This document shows, in pieces, positions 36,259-43,956 of a stretch of 64,000 bases of DNA. The stretch is from CAVUPF01 sp963743285 (GTDB taxonomy: Bacteria > Actinomycetota > Thermoleophilia > Solirubrobacterales > 70-9), in NCBI GenBank assembly GCA_963743285.1, contig CAVUPF010000001.1:310001-374000 (forward strand), given 5' to 3'. Each line of letters opens with the position of its first letter. The first letter of the stretch is position 1. The notes below the pieces were generated by a model. The model did no database searches. It was given only the letters and a program-made list of their open reading frames with translations, and was not told the origin of the DNA. Position numbers and translations under genes: made by a program.

Positions 36259-37005
36259 ATGAACTCGCCCCAGCCACAAGCCCCCTCTCTCCCGCCGCAT
36301 CTCTCGGGCCTTCCCGTCGGCGCCGATCGCCTCTCCCACGAGGTGATCGCCGCCCACCGTCGTCAGCGGGTCCTCACCGCGGCGACGGTGGTCTTCGCCA
36401 CCCGCGGCTACCGGGCTACGACGATTGACCATCTCGCTGCCTCCGCCAAGGTCGGCGTCGGCAGCTTCTACGCCCTCTTTGCCGGCAAGGAGGATTGCTT
36501 CCTTCAAGCCTATGACCGCATCGTCGCCGAGAGCCAGGAGCGGATCGAAGCCTCGATCGACCCGAGCGCCGCCTGGCCTCAGCAGGTCCATGCCGCTCTG
36601 CGGGCGCTGCTCAAGCTGATCGCCACCGAGCCCCTTGCCGTCCGCCTCGTCCTGGTCGAGGCCCAGACTGCAGGCCCCGCCGCGCTCGCCCGCTATCAGG
36701 CCACGCTGGAGCGCCTCGCCTCCCTGCTTTGCGAGGGACGGATGCACAGCTTGGCGGGCAGCCGGCTTCCGGCGAGCTTCGAGTACGCGACAGTCACCGG
36801 CGTCGCCTGGCTCCTGCGCGAGTGGCTGGTAAGGGGCGAGGCGAGCCGGATCGAGGCTCTGCTGCCTGACCTGGTCGAGATCGTCCTTGAGCCCTACTTC
36901 GAGGGCGAGGCCCAGACGACCCCAAAGGCACCCGGCCTCCAGCCCGACCACCGCACAGCCTTCGCTGAGATAGGCGCACTCATCGCGCAGGCGGGCACAC
37001 CGTGA
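36259..37005 (+). CDS. TetR-family regulator, type B
   Basis: 248 aa from ATG 36259; upstream in-frame starts lie inside the operator-like block and are rejected. The HTH is complete: RRQRVLTAATVVFATRGYRATTIDHLAASAKVGVGSFYALFAGKEDCFLQAYDRI. The ligand domain (LAVRLVLVEAQTAGPAALARYQATLERL to LLREWLVRGEASRIEALLPDLVEIVLEPYF) matches the type B proteins at 10496 and 12124. A C-terminal extension of about 35 residues (TTPKAPGLQPDHRTAFAEIG) is unusual. It lies between the exported run and the mobilisation module and could control either; the shared 13-mer with the promoter at 12.9 kb favours the exported run. Confidence 0.85.
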   Translation: MNSPQPQAPSLPPHLSGLPVGADRLSHEVIAAHRRQRVLTAATVVFATRGYRATTIDHLAASAKVGVGSFYALFAGKEDCFLQAYDRIVAESQERIEASIDPSAAWPQQVHAALRALLKLIATEPLAVRLVLVEAQTAGPAALARYQATLERLASLLCEGRMHSLAGSRLPASFEYATVTGVAWLLREWLVRGEASRIEALLPDLVEIVLEPYFEGEAQTTPKAPGLQPDHRTAFAEIGALIAQAGTP

Positions 37006-37448
37006 CCGCGATCCTCGGTGTCGTCCAGATCGTTAGAGCCCGAAACAGGCTGGGCCGACAGTCGCCGCGATATGTCGCGACCCGACGGTTCGACATCAGC
37101 GCCATGGCACGCGCCGCGAGAAGAAGCTTCCCTCGAGCACGACGGGACATCGCTTGAGGAGATTGTCGCCGCCCCCCTCCCTGGCTGGCGGCGGCAAAAG
37201 GGGCATCCCGACTTTCCCTGGTCGGGAGGCGCCAAGGCAGTAACCGAAGCGGTCCCTGGCCTTGGAGGTGCTCTCTCTGCCTCCGTGCCCGACCGCGAAG
37301 GCGCAGTGGTTCCCGGGCGCCAATGGGGCCGTCCCAGCCTCGGCGCCCGGGGCCGCTGCATTTCGGCTTCCCGCACAGTGGTGCCGGTCGCGACTGTGAC
37401 CTTCCACGGCTGTTCACCTCTCCTCGAGCTCGGTGCAGGCGGCTGCCC
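37006..37448. other. gap before HTH-less TetR relative
   Basis: A 144-codon frame (37018-37452) is open and overlaps the next start, but its translation has no family features and no HTH remnant is readable in any frame. I see nothing else. Confidence 0.35.
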
Positions 37449-37934
37449 GTGAGCGCTGTGCCGACCTTCAACACGGCTTCGCCCGATGCCCGTGAGCGCT
37501 GTGCCGAGCGCCTCCACGAGGCGATCTCCGCTGCCCACGATCCCGATGCCGACTTTCCCGAGCAGGTGCGTTCCGCGATCGCCGCCGCCCTGGCGCTCTT
37601 GGCCGCCGACCCCGCCCTCACCCGCCTGCTTACCGTCGAGCCCTGCCCCGGGGACAAGGCGGCCATCGGGTGCCACCAGCGTTGGAAGAAACGCTACGGC
37701 GCCCTCCTGCGCAACGCCGCCGCCGATAGCCCCCAGGCTCTCACCCACCCTCAATTTCTGGAGCCGATACTGATCGACTGCATCCGTGCCCGGATCTCCC
37801 GCAGCGTTCTCGCCGGGGAGGCGGCGGAGCTGGAGGCGCTGCTCCCCGATCTCCTGGAGTTCGTCCTCACCTACTACCTGGACCCGAAGCAGACGGCCAG
37901 CCACGTCCGTGTCGTCCGGGCGATGCCGCAGTAG
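37449..37934 (+). CDS. TetR-like ligand domain without DNA-binding domain
   Basis: 161 aa from GTG 37449. The sequence ARERCAERLHEAISAAHDPDADFPEQVRSAIAAALALLAADPALTRLLTVEPCPGDKAAI to ARISRSVLAGEAAELEALLPDLLEFVLTYYLDP aligns with the region after the HTH of the type B TetR protein at 36259. No HTH is encoded before it. If intact, it could heterodimerise with the neighbouring full TetR and act as an anti-repressor or ligand-titrating partner; if not, it is a 5'-truncated gene. It ends just before the iteron/inverted-repeat block at 37965. Confidence 0.65.
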   Translation: MSAVPTFNTASPDARERCAERLHEAISAAHDPDADFPEQVRSAIAAALALLAADPALTRLLTVEPCPGDKAAIGCHQRWKKRYGALLRNAAADSPQALTHPQFLEPILIDCIRARISRSVLAGEAAELEALLPDLLEFVLTYYLDPKQTASHVRVVRAMPQ

Positions 37935-37964
37935 GGCAGGCACCTTTTCAAGGATCAAAGAGGA

Positions 37965-38216
37965 GTAGACGAACCCGTAGACCAACCCCCAGATCGCCCG
38001 TCTACCGCCTCGCCGCTTGCCAGAGCGCTTTGAGCAGGTCCGATCGCCGCCGATCCCACCCAACCACCATTAGTGGTCGGATGGGATCGGCGGCTGTGTG
38101 AGAGGAGGGGAGAGGCAAGCGGCGAGGCGGTAGACGGGTGTGGGTGAGTGAGTCCAGGTTGAAGCAGAGAAACCAAACAGAACAGGAACCGAAAACAAAA
38201 AGAAGAGGAACCGAAA
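37965..38216 (+). other. candidate transfer or replication origin (iterons plus nested inverted repeats plus A-rich tract)
   Basis: Two adjacent 12-mers, GTAGACGAACCC (37965) and GTAGACCAACCC (37977), precede a nested inverted repeat centred at about 38069. The same hexamer recurs in both arms of the repeat (GTCTAC at 38000, GTAGAC at 38130). A purine- and A-rich tract follows, with AGGAACCGAAA repeated exactly 22 bp apart (38184 and 38206). The block lies immediately before a replication-relaxation gene and a coupling ATPase. Iterons, a large hairpin and an AT-rich region next to DNA-processing genes are the usual parts of oriT or a replication origin. Function is inferred, not proven. Confidence 0.6.
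37997..38138. repeat. nested inverted repeat, 25-bp perfect outer arms
   Basis: Outer arms 37997-38021 and 38114-38138 are perfect 25-bp complements (CCCGTCTACCGCCTC... and its mirror). Inside lie 13-bp perfect arms at 38046-38058 and 38082-38094 (GCCGCCGATCCCA) and innermost ACCAC/GTGGT at 38063-38077. All share nearly the same centre. A short non-autonomous transposon (MITE) of 142 bp is the alternative reading, but no target duplication is seen. Confidence 0.85.
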
Positions 38217-38274
38217 TCTAAAAAAGACAAGGGGGGTGGGACGAAATCGGGATCTGCAACGTCTTGCGGTTGGA

Positions 38275-38994
38275 ATGACAACGGCGACAGGACAGATTGC
38301 GGTTCAGGGCGAGCAGGGATTCCAGGTCCAGCTGCTCGCGGTGGGGCGAGGTCGTGACCGTCAGTTGGTCGGATTCATCGGCCGTCACGGCGTCGTCTGC
38401 ATCGAGCACGTGATGAGCGCCCTCGGGGTGAGGCGCGCCCAGGCCTACCGCCGCGTCGCCGCCTGCATCGAGCGCGGCCTCTTGGAGCGCCTCGACCTGC
38501 TCACCGACGAGCCGAGCCTATTGCGCGCCACCCGGGACGGTCTTCGCTACGCCGGACTCGGCCTGCCGCTCGCGGTCGTCTCGCCGGGAGGGGTCGATCA
38601 CCGCCTCCGCTGCGCCACCACCGCGCAGCGCCTCGGCGAGCGCTACGGCCACCGCAACATCCTCACCGAGCGCGAGCTCCTCCTCACCGAGCAGCTCGAG
38701 GAGCGCCTGATCGCCTCCGCCAAGCTCGGCGAAGACCCGGGAGGGCGCCAGCACCTTCACCACCCCGACCTGGTCATCCTCGCCGAGGATCGCCCGATCG
38801 CGATCGAGGTCGAGCTGACCCCCAAGGCCCCCTATCGCCTCAGGACGATCATCCGCGCCTGGCGCCGCGCCAACTGGGTGGCCGAGGTCCACTACCACTG
38901 CGCCCCCGGCCCGACCCGCCGCGCGGTCGAGCGGGCGATCGCCAAGATGCGCGCCGAGGAGCGGGTCCGGGTCATGGAGGTGGTGGCGCGATGA
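38275..38994 (+). CDS. replication-relaxation family protein (Replic_Relax-like)
   Basis: 239 aa from ATG 38275; GTG 38236 would add 13 residues. The N-terminal half is a winged helix (LVGFIGRHGVVCIEHVMSALGVRRAQAYRRVAACIERGLLERL). The C-terminal half carries HHPDLVILAEDRPIAIEVELTPKAPYRLRTII, with Asp165, Glu178, Glu180 and Lys184, resembling a PD-(D/E)xK nuclease core. This wHTH-plus-nuclease-like layout is what I know from actinobacterial mobile elements as the replication-relaxation family. The stop overlaps the next ATG by four bases (ATGA), so it is coupled to the TraG/FtsK-like ATPase. Its likely role is processing the adjacent origin-like block. Confidence 0.75.
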   Translation: MTTATGQIAVQGEQGFQVQLLAVGRGRDRQLVGFIGRHGVVCIEHVMSALGVRRAQAYRRVAACIERGLLERLDLLTDEPSLLRATRDGLRYAGLGLPLAVVSPGGVDHRLRCATTAQRLGERYGHRNILTERELLLTEQLEERLIASAKLGEDPGGRQHLHHPDLVILAEDRPIAIEVELTPKAPYRLRTIIRAWRRANWVAEVHYHCAPGPTRRAVERAIAKMRAEERVRVMEVVAR

Positions 38995-40608
38995 AGCACC
39001 ACCGCGACAAGCTCGGCCAGATCAGCTTCCACCTCTGGGGGCTGGTGATCCCGGTCCTGATCGGCGCCGCCGCCGGCGCAGCTCTCTTCTTCGCCCTGCG
39101 CCAGGCGAGGTTGCGCTGGACATGGGCCCTGCTCGGAGTGCCGCTCGCCTACCTGCTCTGGTTCGTGCAGTGGCACCTCGGCCTCGCCATCGCGGCCGCC
39201 ACGGCCACGGCTCTCTACCTCGGCGTCAAAAGCCACGACGAAGCCCTCCAGCACGGCGGTGAGGAGGCGCGGGCGATCCGCGACTCCCGCGGCCCGCTGC
39301 GCTGGGTCTGGGCAAAGAGCGCCACCCGCCGCGCCACCAAGAACCGCGTCAGGAAGGGCCGCCTGACGATCGGGATCAACAGCCGCGGCGGACCCTGCCG
39401 GGTGCCGATCGGCAGCGCCAGCGGAGTCCACGCGCTGATCAGCGGCGCCACCGGCTCGGGCAAGACCGTCTGTGAGGCATCGGCCTCCCAGGCCCACATT
39501 CTGGGCGGCGGGGGCGTGGAGACGATCGCCCCCAAGTACGACGCCCTCCTGCGCGACACCCAGAAAGCCGCAGCGGAGCACATGGGGGTCGCCTTCTTGG
39601 AGTGGAGCCCCACCGGCCCGCTGGTCTATAACCCCTTCGCCAGGGGAGGGCCGTCGGAGATCGTCGACAAGATCCTCTCCGGTCAGAGTTGGACCGAGCC
39701 CCACTATGAGATGGCGACCCATCGCCAGCTCGGCCAGGTGCTCTCCACGATGAAGGCGGCGGGGCTGTGGCCACCGACGATGTCGGGGATCGTCGCCCAC
39801 ATGGACACAGAGCGCCTCGATCACCTCGCCACCAAGGTCGGAGGGCAGACCGAGGAGCGCGTCCATGCCTACGTCGACTCGCTCTCCGAGCGCGCCAAGG
39901 CCGACCTCGGCGGCGGCCGCGACCGCCTCGCCGCGCTCGCCGAGTCTGAGATCGGCCCCTGGCTCGACCCCTCCCTCGGCGCGGGGGAGACGCTCGACGT
40001 CGCCACCGCCCTGCGCCGCGGCGACGTCGCCTACTTCAACCTCGAAGCCGACCGCTTTCCGAAAGCTGCCGCTCTGCTCGGCTCGGCGCTGATCGTCGAT
40101 CTGATCGGCCTCACTGCCGAGCACCAGCGTAACCCCCTCGGCGCCTTCCTCTTGATCGATGAGTTCGCAGCACTCTCCGCCGCGCAGGTATCCCAGCTCT
40201 TCGCCCGCGCCCGCTCGGCCGGGTTGAGCATCATGCTCGGCACCCAGAGTCCCGCCGATCTGCGCGCCGCCCGTCCCGAGGATCGGACCGGCTCCCTCGC
40301 CGCGCAGGTGCTCGCCAACATCTCCTACGCGGTCATCCACCGGGTCGGGGACCCCGAATCCGCCGAGCTCTTCGCCCGAGACCGCCGGCACCGATCCCTC
40401 CTGGTCGGTGACCCAGCGGATCGGCGGCAAGGGCTCTGGGTTCGGAGTGGGGGAGGGGACCCGCACCCGCGAGCGAGAGTTCCTGGTCGGCCCCGACCAG
40501 TTCAAGCGGCTTCGAATCGGCGAAGCGGTTGTGATCAATCCCGCCGCCAAGCACCCGGCCCAGATCGTGCGGATCTTGCCGCCGATCCCGCCTGAGCAGC
40601 TCCTCTAA
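38991..40608 (+). CDS. TraG/FtsK-like DNA coupling ATPase, one frameshift
   Basis: About 538 aa when corrected. Two hydrophobic N-terminal segments (LWGLVIPVLIGAAAGAALFF and WTWALLGVPLAYLLWFV) anchor it in the membrane. Walker A is GATGSGKT (residues 152-159) and Walker B FLLIDEFA (Asp390-Glu391). A conserved ARSAGLSIMLGTQSPADLR follows, as in T4SS coupling proteins. Near 40385 a single extra base shifts the frame. The true end continues AGTDPSWSVTQRIGGKGSGFGVGEG to FLVGPDQFKRLRIGEAVVINP and stops at 40608; the uncorrected frame stops at 40595. It should pump DNA, delivered by the replication-relaxation protein, through a transfer channel; no channel genes are in the window. Confidence 0.82.
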
Positions 40609-40942
40609 CCGACTCTGCCCGCGGAACCCCCGCCGTCGGCTTTGGGCCGCGCAGTTGGCGGGGGCCGAGGATGGCGAGGCTTCGCGATGACCGTAGTGGC
40701 AGTGGCCGGTCGGATCGCAGGCTCGGGTCCTTGCCCGACGGCATCTGCCCCGTCCATCCGGGTGCCTTCCGAGGCCGGTGGGCGGGCGTTTGCAGCTTCA
40801 CTCCATTTTGCCCCGCCGGCTCACCGCGCAAGGTCGCTGCGCTCCCTTCCCCTCGCTGCGCTCGGTGCGCGGCTCACCTTTTTCGGGGCTTTGTCGCTAC
40901 GCAAGCAAACCCCAGCCCCACCGGGCACGGAAGGAGATCCAG
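40596..40942. other. intergenic stretch before ssb
   Basis: Holds the terminator at 40627-40664 and a GC-rich leader of about 270 bases with paired GGTGGGCGGG / CCCGCCGGCTCACC segments. No gene is supported. Confidence 0.4.
40627..40664 (+). terminator. hairpin after coupling ATPase
   Basis: CCCCCGCC (40627-40634) pairs with GGCGGGGG (40657-40664), a few bases after the ATPase stop. Confidence 0.5.
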
Positions 40943-41251
40943 ATGAACAAGGTAGAGCTGCAGGGCCGCCTCACCAAGGACCCCGAGCTGAGCGATCGCT
41001 CCGGCACCGCCGTCTGCGACATGCGCCTCGCGGTCAACGGCCCAGGCAACACGCCGCCGCTCTTCATCGACGTGGTCGCGTTCAAAGACCGCGCGATCGA
41101 GTGCGCCGAGAGCCTCAGCAAGGGCTCACAGGTCGAAGTCCGCGGCGCCCTGCGTTACTCGGAGTGGGAGTCGAAGTCGACGCCCAAGGCCAAGCCGCAG
41201 AAGCGCTCCAAGCACTCGGTGATCGCCGCCGAGGTGAAGCCGGCTGCCTGA
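40943..41251 (+). CDS. ssb: single-stranded DNA-binding protein, short form
   Basis: 102 aa from ATG 40943, with AAGGAG 9 bases upstream; the longer frame from 40778 has no SSB features. The OB fold is recognisable: MNKVELQGRLTKDPELSDRSGTAVCDMRLAV, LFIDVVAFKDRAIECAESLSKGSQVEVRGALRYSEWES. The usual acidic C-terminal tail (DDDIPF-like) is missing; the protein ends KHSVIAAEVKPAA. Such short SSBs are typical of mobile elements and would protect the strand moved by the coupling ATPase upstream. A very strong terminator follows. Confidence 0.85.
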   Translation: MNKVELQGRLTKDPELSDRSGTAVCDMRLAVNGPGNTPPLFIDVVAFKDRAIECAESLSKGSQVEVRGALRYSEWESKSTPKAKPQKRSKHSVIAAEVKPAA

Positions 41252-41265
41252 GCGCAGCATTGAAG

Positions 41266-41308
41266 GATCAGAGAGCCCGGCGCCAGATGGCGCCGGGCCT
41301 CTCTGATC
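41266..41308. terminator. bidirectional terminator between ssb and cupin
   Basis: GATCAGAGAGCCCGGCGCCA (41266-41285) pairs with the complementary strand at 41288-41308, with one bulged base and a 2-base loop. It sits exactly between convergent genes. Confidence 0.75.
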
Positions 41309-41801
41309 AGTCCCGCGGCTCGATTTCAACCGAGCCGCGCTCCCCCTCGAAGTATTCGACGCCGTCGCTGCGCCGGAAGAACGCCCGCAGCCCCCCGCCC
41401 TTCGGCAGTCGCTCCCCGACTCCGATCTTGTCGGAGTCCGGATAGATGACGACATCGGGGCGGCCGTGGCTGCTGATCGCCAGAAATCTCGCCACCTCGT
41501 CCGCGCGGTTGAGAATCTGATGCGCCCCCTCCTCGCCCAGGCAGAAGCGCAGCGCTTCGCCCTCTTCCAGCTCACGAGTTCCCTCCGGCGTGCGAAGACT
41601 TGGGCGTCCAGAGAGGACAATCAGCAGCTCCTCGTCGGAGTAGTGGAAGTGGTACGGGTAGGCCGCCTCGCCGGGCGGCAACTCCCAGAGGCTGGCCCCG
41701 ATCAGCTCGGTGCCGAGTTCATAACCGATCCGAGCGCGTCGTCCTCTGAATCCCTCGGGTCGCTCCCCCTTCTCGAACGTCGGCTTGTAGATGTTCGGCA
41801 T
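41307..41801 (-). CDS. cupin-domain protein
   Basis: 164 aa. A single cupin barrel: LWELPPGEAAYPYHFHYSDEELLIVLSGRPSLRTPEGTRELEEGEALRFCLGEEGAHQILNRADEVARFLAISS. The metal-binding set is seen as HFHYSDEE (His, His, Glu) and GAHQILN (His). The family includes dioxygenases, isomerases and sugar- or ligand-binding proteins, so the reaction cannot be named. It is convergent with ssb. Its start is near a copy of the dispersed repeat at 41835. Confidence 0.85.
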   Translation of the reverse strand: MPNIYKPTFEKGERPEGFRGRRARIGYELGTELIGASLWELPPGEAAYPYHFHYSDEELLIVLSGRPSLRTPEGTRELEEGEALRFCLGEEGAHQILNRADEVARFLAISSHGRPDVVIYPDSDKIGVGERLPKGGGLRAFFRRSDGVEYFEGERGSVEIEPRD

Positions 41802-41834
41802 GCAGCCAGTCTATGAAGCGGCGGTCAAACATGA

Positions 41835-41918
41835 GTACCTCCAGCGCTGGTTTTGCGGCCACGAAGCATGGCACCGGCGTCGAGCCCTGCAGGCAGCCAG
41901 CGCGCGTACGCGGAGGTG
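41835..41918. repeat. dispersed repeat, degenerate copy (see 43035-43190)
   Basis: About 50 bases (GCGCTGG.TTTGCGGCC.CGAAGCATGG then CACCGGCG and CAGCCCTGCA) match the left half of the structured block at 43035. ACCTCC..GCGCTGG at its left end can pair with CCAGCGC..GGAGGT near 41900-41918, giving a weaker version of the same hairpin. Confidence 0.6.
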
Positions 41919-42045
41919 ATGCGTTGCGCACGGCGCGCGGGGGGTCACAGCGGCTCGGATCAGGCGCGAAGAATGTTCAAGACGCACGGGCCTCGCAACG
42001 TTGGGCGGCGGGCGACCGCGGTCGAGCGCCAATTGTTGGCGCAGC

Positions 42046-42290
42046 CTACGGGGCCAGCACGCGGGCGAGCGCCCGCCAGCGGGCTTGGCGATAGCGGTAC
42101 ATCAGCGCCGCGAACAGGTCCGCCAGGGGCGTGAGCGCGCGCGTCCGTGCTTGGATCTCGACGGCATCCGTGTTGCAACAGCTTGTTGGGGAGGTCGGTA
42201 CGAACGTGAGCCGGTGGTTCCACACTGCGATTGGCCCACCGTACTCGTGGGAGACGATTTCCTCAGGCGTGAAGCGCTCAATGCGGATCT
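42046..42290 (-). pseudogene. SRPBCC-like protein, C-terminal fragment
   Basis: On the minus strand, RIERFTPEEIVSHEYGGPIAVWNHRLTFVPTSPTSCCNTDAVEIQARTRALTPLADLFAALMYRYRQARWRALARVL resembles the second half of SRPBCC (START-like) proteins, with the W.H.LTF...D.VEI strand pair and the long C-terminal helix ending RYRQARWRAL. No start codon suits it and the N-terminal half is absent; the frame runs into the TetR gene read the other way. Best read as a 5'-truncated gene. Confidence in the family is moderate. Confidence 0.45.
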
Positions 42291-42291
42291 C

Positions 42292-42945
42292 ATGCGTCCA
42301 ACCGGGGATCCACCCCGCCTGAAGCCCCTGAAGGAGCCCAAGCAGGCCCGATCGCGCGAGACCTTCGAGGCTATCCTCGGGGCAGCGGCTCAGGTTTTCG
42401 AGCGCAAGGGCTATGCGGGCGCGACCACCAACCGGATCGCGGAGCGAGCTGGCGTCTCGATCGGCTCGCTCTACCAGTATTTCCCCAATAAGGATGCGAT
42501 CCTCGTCGAGTTGACTGGGCGTCACGTGCAGCAAGGCAGCGAGCACCTCGCACCGCTCGTCGTCGCCTTCACGGCCGATCCGCCGCCGGTGCGCGAAGGC
42601 CTTGAGCTGCTTGTTGGCGCGATGGTCGAGCTGCACGCCGACTCTCCCCGCCTGCACCGTGTCCTCTTCGAGGAGTGTCCTCGCCCAACCGCGCTACAGG
42701 AGCAACTTGATGTCATCCAGCGAATCGCAGTAGAGGCGGTGCAGGCGTGGATCTCGAGCCGCCCTGAAGTCGATGTTGCGGACACGTGCCTTGCGGCGGA
42801 GCTGGTCGTGCAAACCGTGGAGGGAGTGACTCACCGCCTCGTGATCCACCCTCAGTCTGGCCGGGATCCCGCCGATTATGCGGCGGAGACGGTCACTCTC
42901 CTCACGCGCTACCTCTGTCCGCGGGCTCGCCACTGTGACAACTGA
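42292..42945 (+). CDS. TetR-family regulator
   Basis: 217 aa from ATG 42292; the open frame from 42001 covers the antisense SRPBCC fragment and is rejected. HTH: KQARSRETFEAILGAAAQVFERKGYAGATTNRIAERAGVSIGSLYQYFPNKDAILVEL, a canonical TetR DNA-binding domain with SIGSLYQYF in the recognition helix. The C-terminal domain (LHRVLFEECPRPTALQEQLDVIQRIAVEAV to VVQTVEGVTHRLVIHP) is of a different subfamily from the type A and B proteins in this window. It probably once controlled the divergent SRPBCC gene. Confidence 0.88.
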   Translation: MRPTGDPPRLKPLKEPKQARSRETFEAILGAAAQVFERKGYAGATTNRIAERAGVSIGSLYQYFPNKDAILVELTGRHVQQGSEHLAPLVVAFTADPPPVREGLELLVGAMVELHADSPRLHRVLFEECPRPTALQEQLDVIQRIAVEAVQAWISSRPEVDVADTCLAAELVVQTVEGVTHRLVIHPQSGRDPADYAAETVTLLTRYLCPRARHCDN

Positions 42946-43034
42946 TCGGGCGCCGCCCAACTCGCACCCCGTCACCACAGGCAGAACGCTGGCCTTGAGT
43001 CCACGCAACTGCTTTTCGCTGCGGCACTGACTCA

Positions 43035-43190
43035 CTCCTCCGTCGCTGGCTTTGCGGCCGCGAAGCATGGCACCGGCGGGCAGCCCTGCAAGCCCCTACG
43101 GGGCTCCTTGCGGCCCGGGCCTCTGGCCCGGGTTCCGGGCTCGCCGTCCGGCGCCCTTCGCGGCCTCCGTCAAAGCCAGCGACGGAGGAG
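43035..43190 (+). other. structured leader that can sequester the sigma-factor ribosome-binding site, or a MITE
   Basis: A 20-bp perfect inverted repeat (43035-43054 and 43171-43190) is extended by GGCCGCGAAG (43056-43065) pairing with CTTCGCGGCC (43156-43165). Inside are CCCGGGCC-TCT-GGCCCGGG and GCAAG.CCCC..GGGG..CTTGC. The right arm ends GGAGGAG, the Shine-Dalgarno of the sigma gene at 43198; the left arm starts CTCCTCC, its perfect complement. A partial copy at 41835 suggests a dispersed repeat, possibly a small non-autonomous transposon recruited as a leader. Confidence 0.65.
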
Positions 43191-43197
43191 GTCGATG

Positions 43198-43734
43198 ATG
43201 TATGCCAGCAGTGCCGAGCAGCAAAGGCGCGAGCAGGTCCAGGGGCTCGCCGAACAGCTCTACCGCGACCGCTACGACTATCTCATGCGGATCGCCAGCA
43301 GGAACGCCGCCAACCGCGAGGACGCCTCTGAAGCTCTCCAGTTCTCGTTCGCCACGTTGATCGAGAAGTACGACCCGGCTGGTGGCTCCCCGCCCCTGGC
43401 CTGGGTCACGCTCGTGTTGCAGCGCCGCTGCTGGGCACTTCGGCGCGAGGCCCATCTGGACTGCCGAGCCGGCCAGGAGGCCGCCCCGGACTCCACCGGG
43501 CGGAGCTTCGCCTCGGAGTCGATCCCGTCCGGAGACACCGGCCCCGAGCAGCTGGTCGAGCTAATTGATGACGCCCAGACACGCCTCGCCGCCCTGAAGC
43601 CCGCCGAGCGCCGGGCCCTCAGCCTGATCGCCGCGGGCTTTAGCTATCGGGAGGTCTGTGAGATCGCAGACTGGTCGTATACCAAGACGAACCGGTGCCT
43701 CAGTGAGGGTCGCGCGGCGCTGCGGAGTAGCTGA
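43198..43734 (+). CDS. ECF-like RNA polymerase sigma factor
   Basis: 178 aa from ATG 43198 (six bases after AGGAGG); ATG 43195 is only three bases from it. Region 2 is LAEQLYRDRYDYLMRIASRNAANREDASEALQFSFATLIEKYDPAGGSPPLAWVTLVLQRRCWALRRE, with the DASEAL..SF.TLI core typical of sigma-70 family region 2. Region 4 is ELIDDAQTRLAALKPAERRALSLIAAGFSYREVCEIADWSYTKTNRCLSEGRAALR. No anti-sigma gene is adjacent. The structured leader could control its translation. Confidence 0.82.
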   Translation: MYASSAEQQRREQVQGLAEQLYRDRYDYLMRIASRNAANREDASEALQFSFATLIEKYDPAGGSPPLAWVTLVLQRRCWALRREAHLDCRAGQEAAPDSTGRSFASESIPSGDTGPEQLVELIDDAQTRLAALKPAERRALSLIAAGFSYREVCEIADWSYTKTNRCLSEGRAALRSS

Positions 43735-43956
43735 CCGTCGAAACGGTCGGCAAGGCGTTGACCGGGTCCGCTCCGCACGATGCGGCAGCGCCATGTGGGT
43801 CGGGACGGGACGCCTCCTTCTCGTCCAAGGCAGGCGTCTCGCAACCGCCGACCGAGACGCCCGCATCCCCCCAGTGCAGGAAATGTGGAGGACGGCACCT
43901 GCCACTTGCAGGTCGGTGATCAGCGCTCCTTCGTGGATGACAAATCGGCACCCATA

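Noticed and set aside
37018..37452. 144-codon frame between the two TetR-like genes
   Set aside because: No domain, no decayed HTH in any frame, ordinary composition; kept only as a gap description.
37997..38138. CRISPR-like or integron attC-like structure
   Set aside because: There is one nested inverted repeat and no regularly spaced direct repeats, cas genes or integron integrase. An origin or MITE fits better.
42001..42291. N-terminal extension of the TetR protein from 42001
   Set aside because: The stretch is antisense to an SRPBCC-like fragment and precedes a normal TetR start at 42292.
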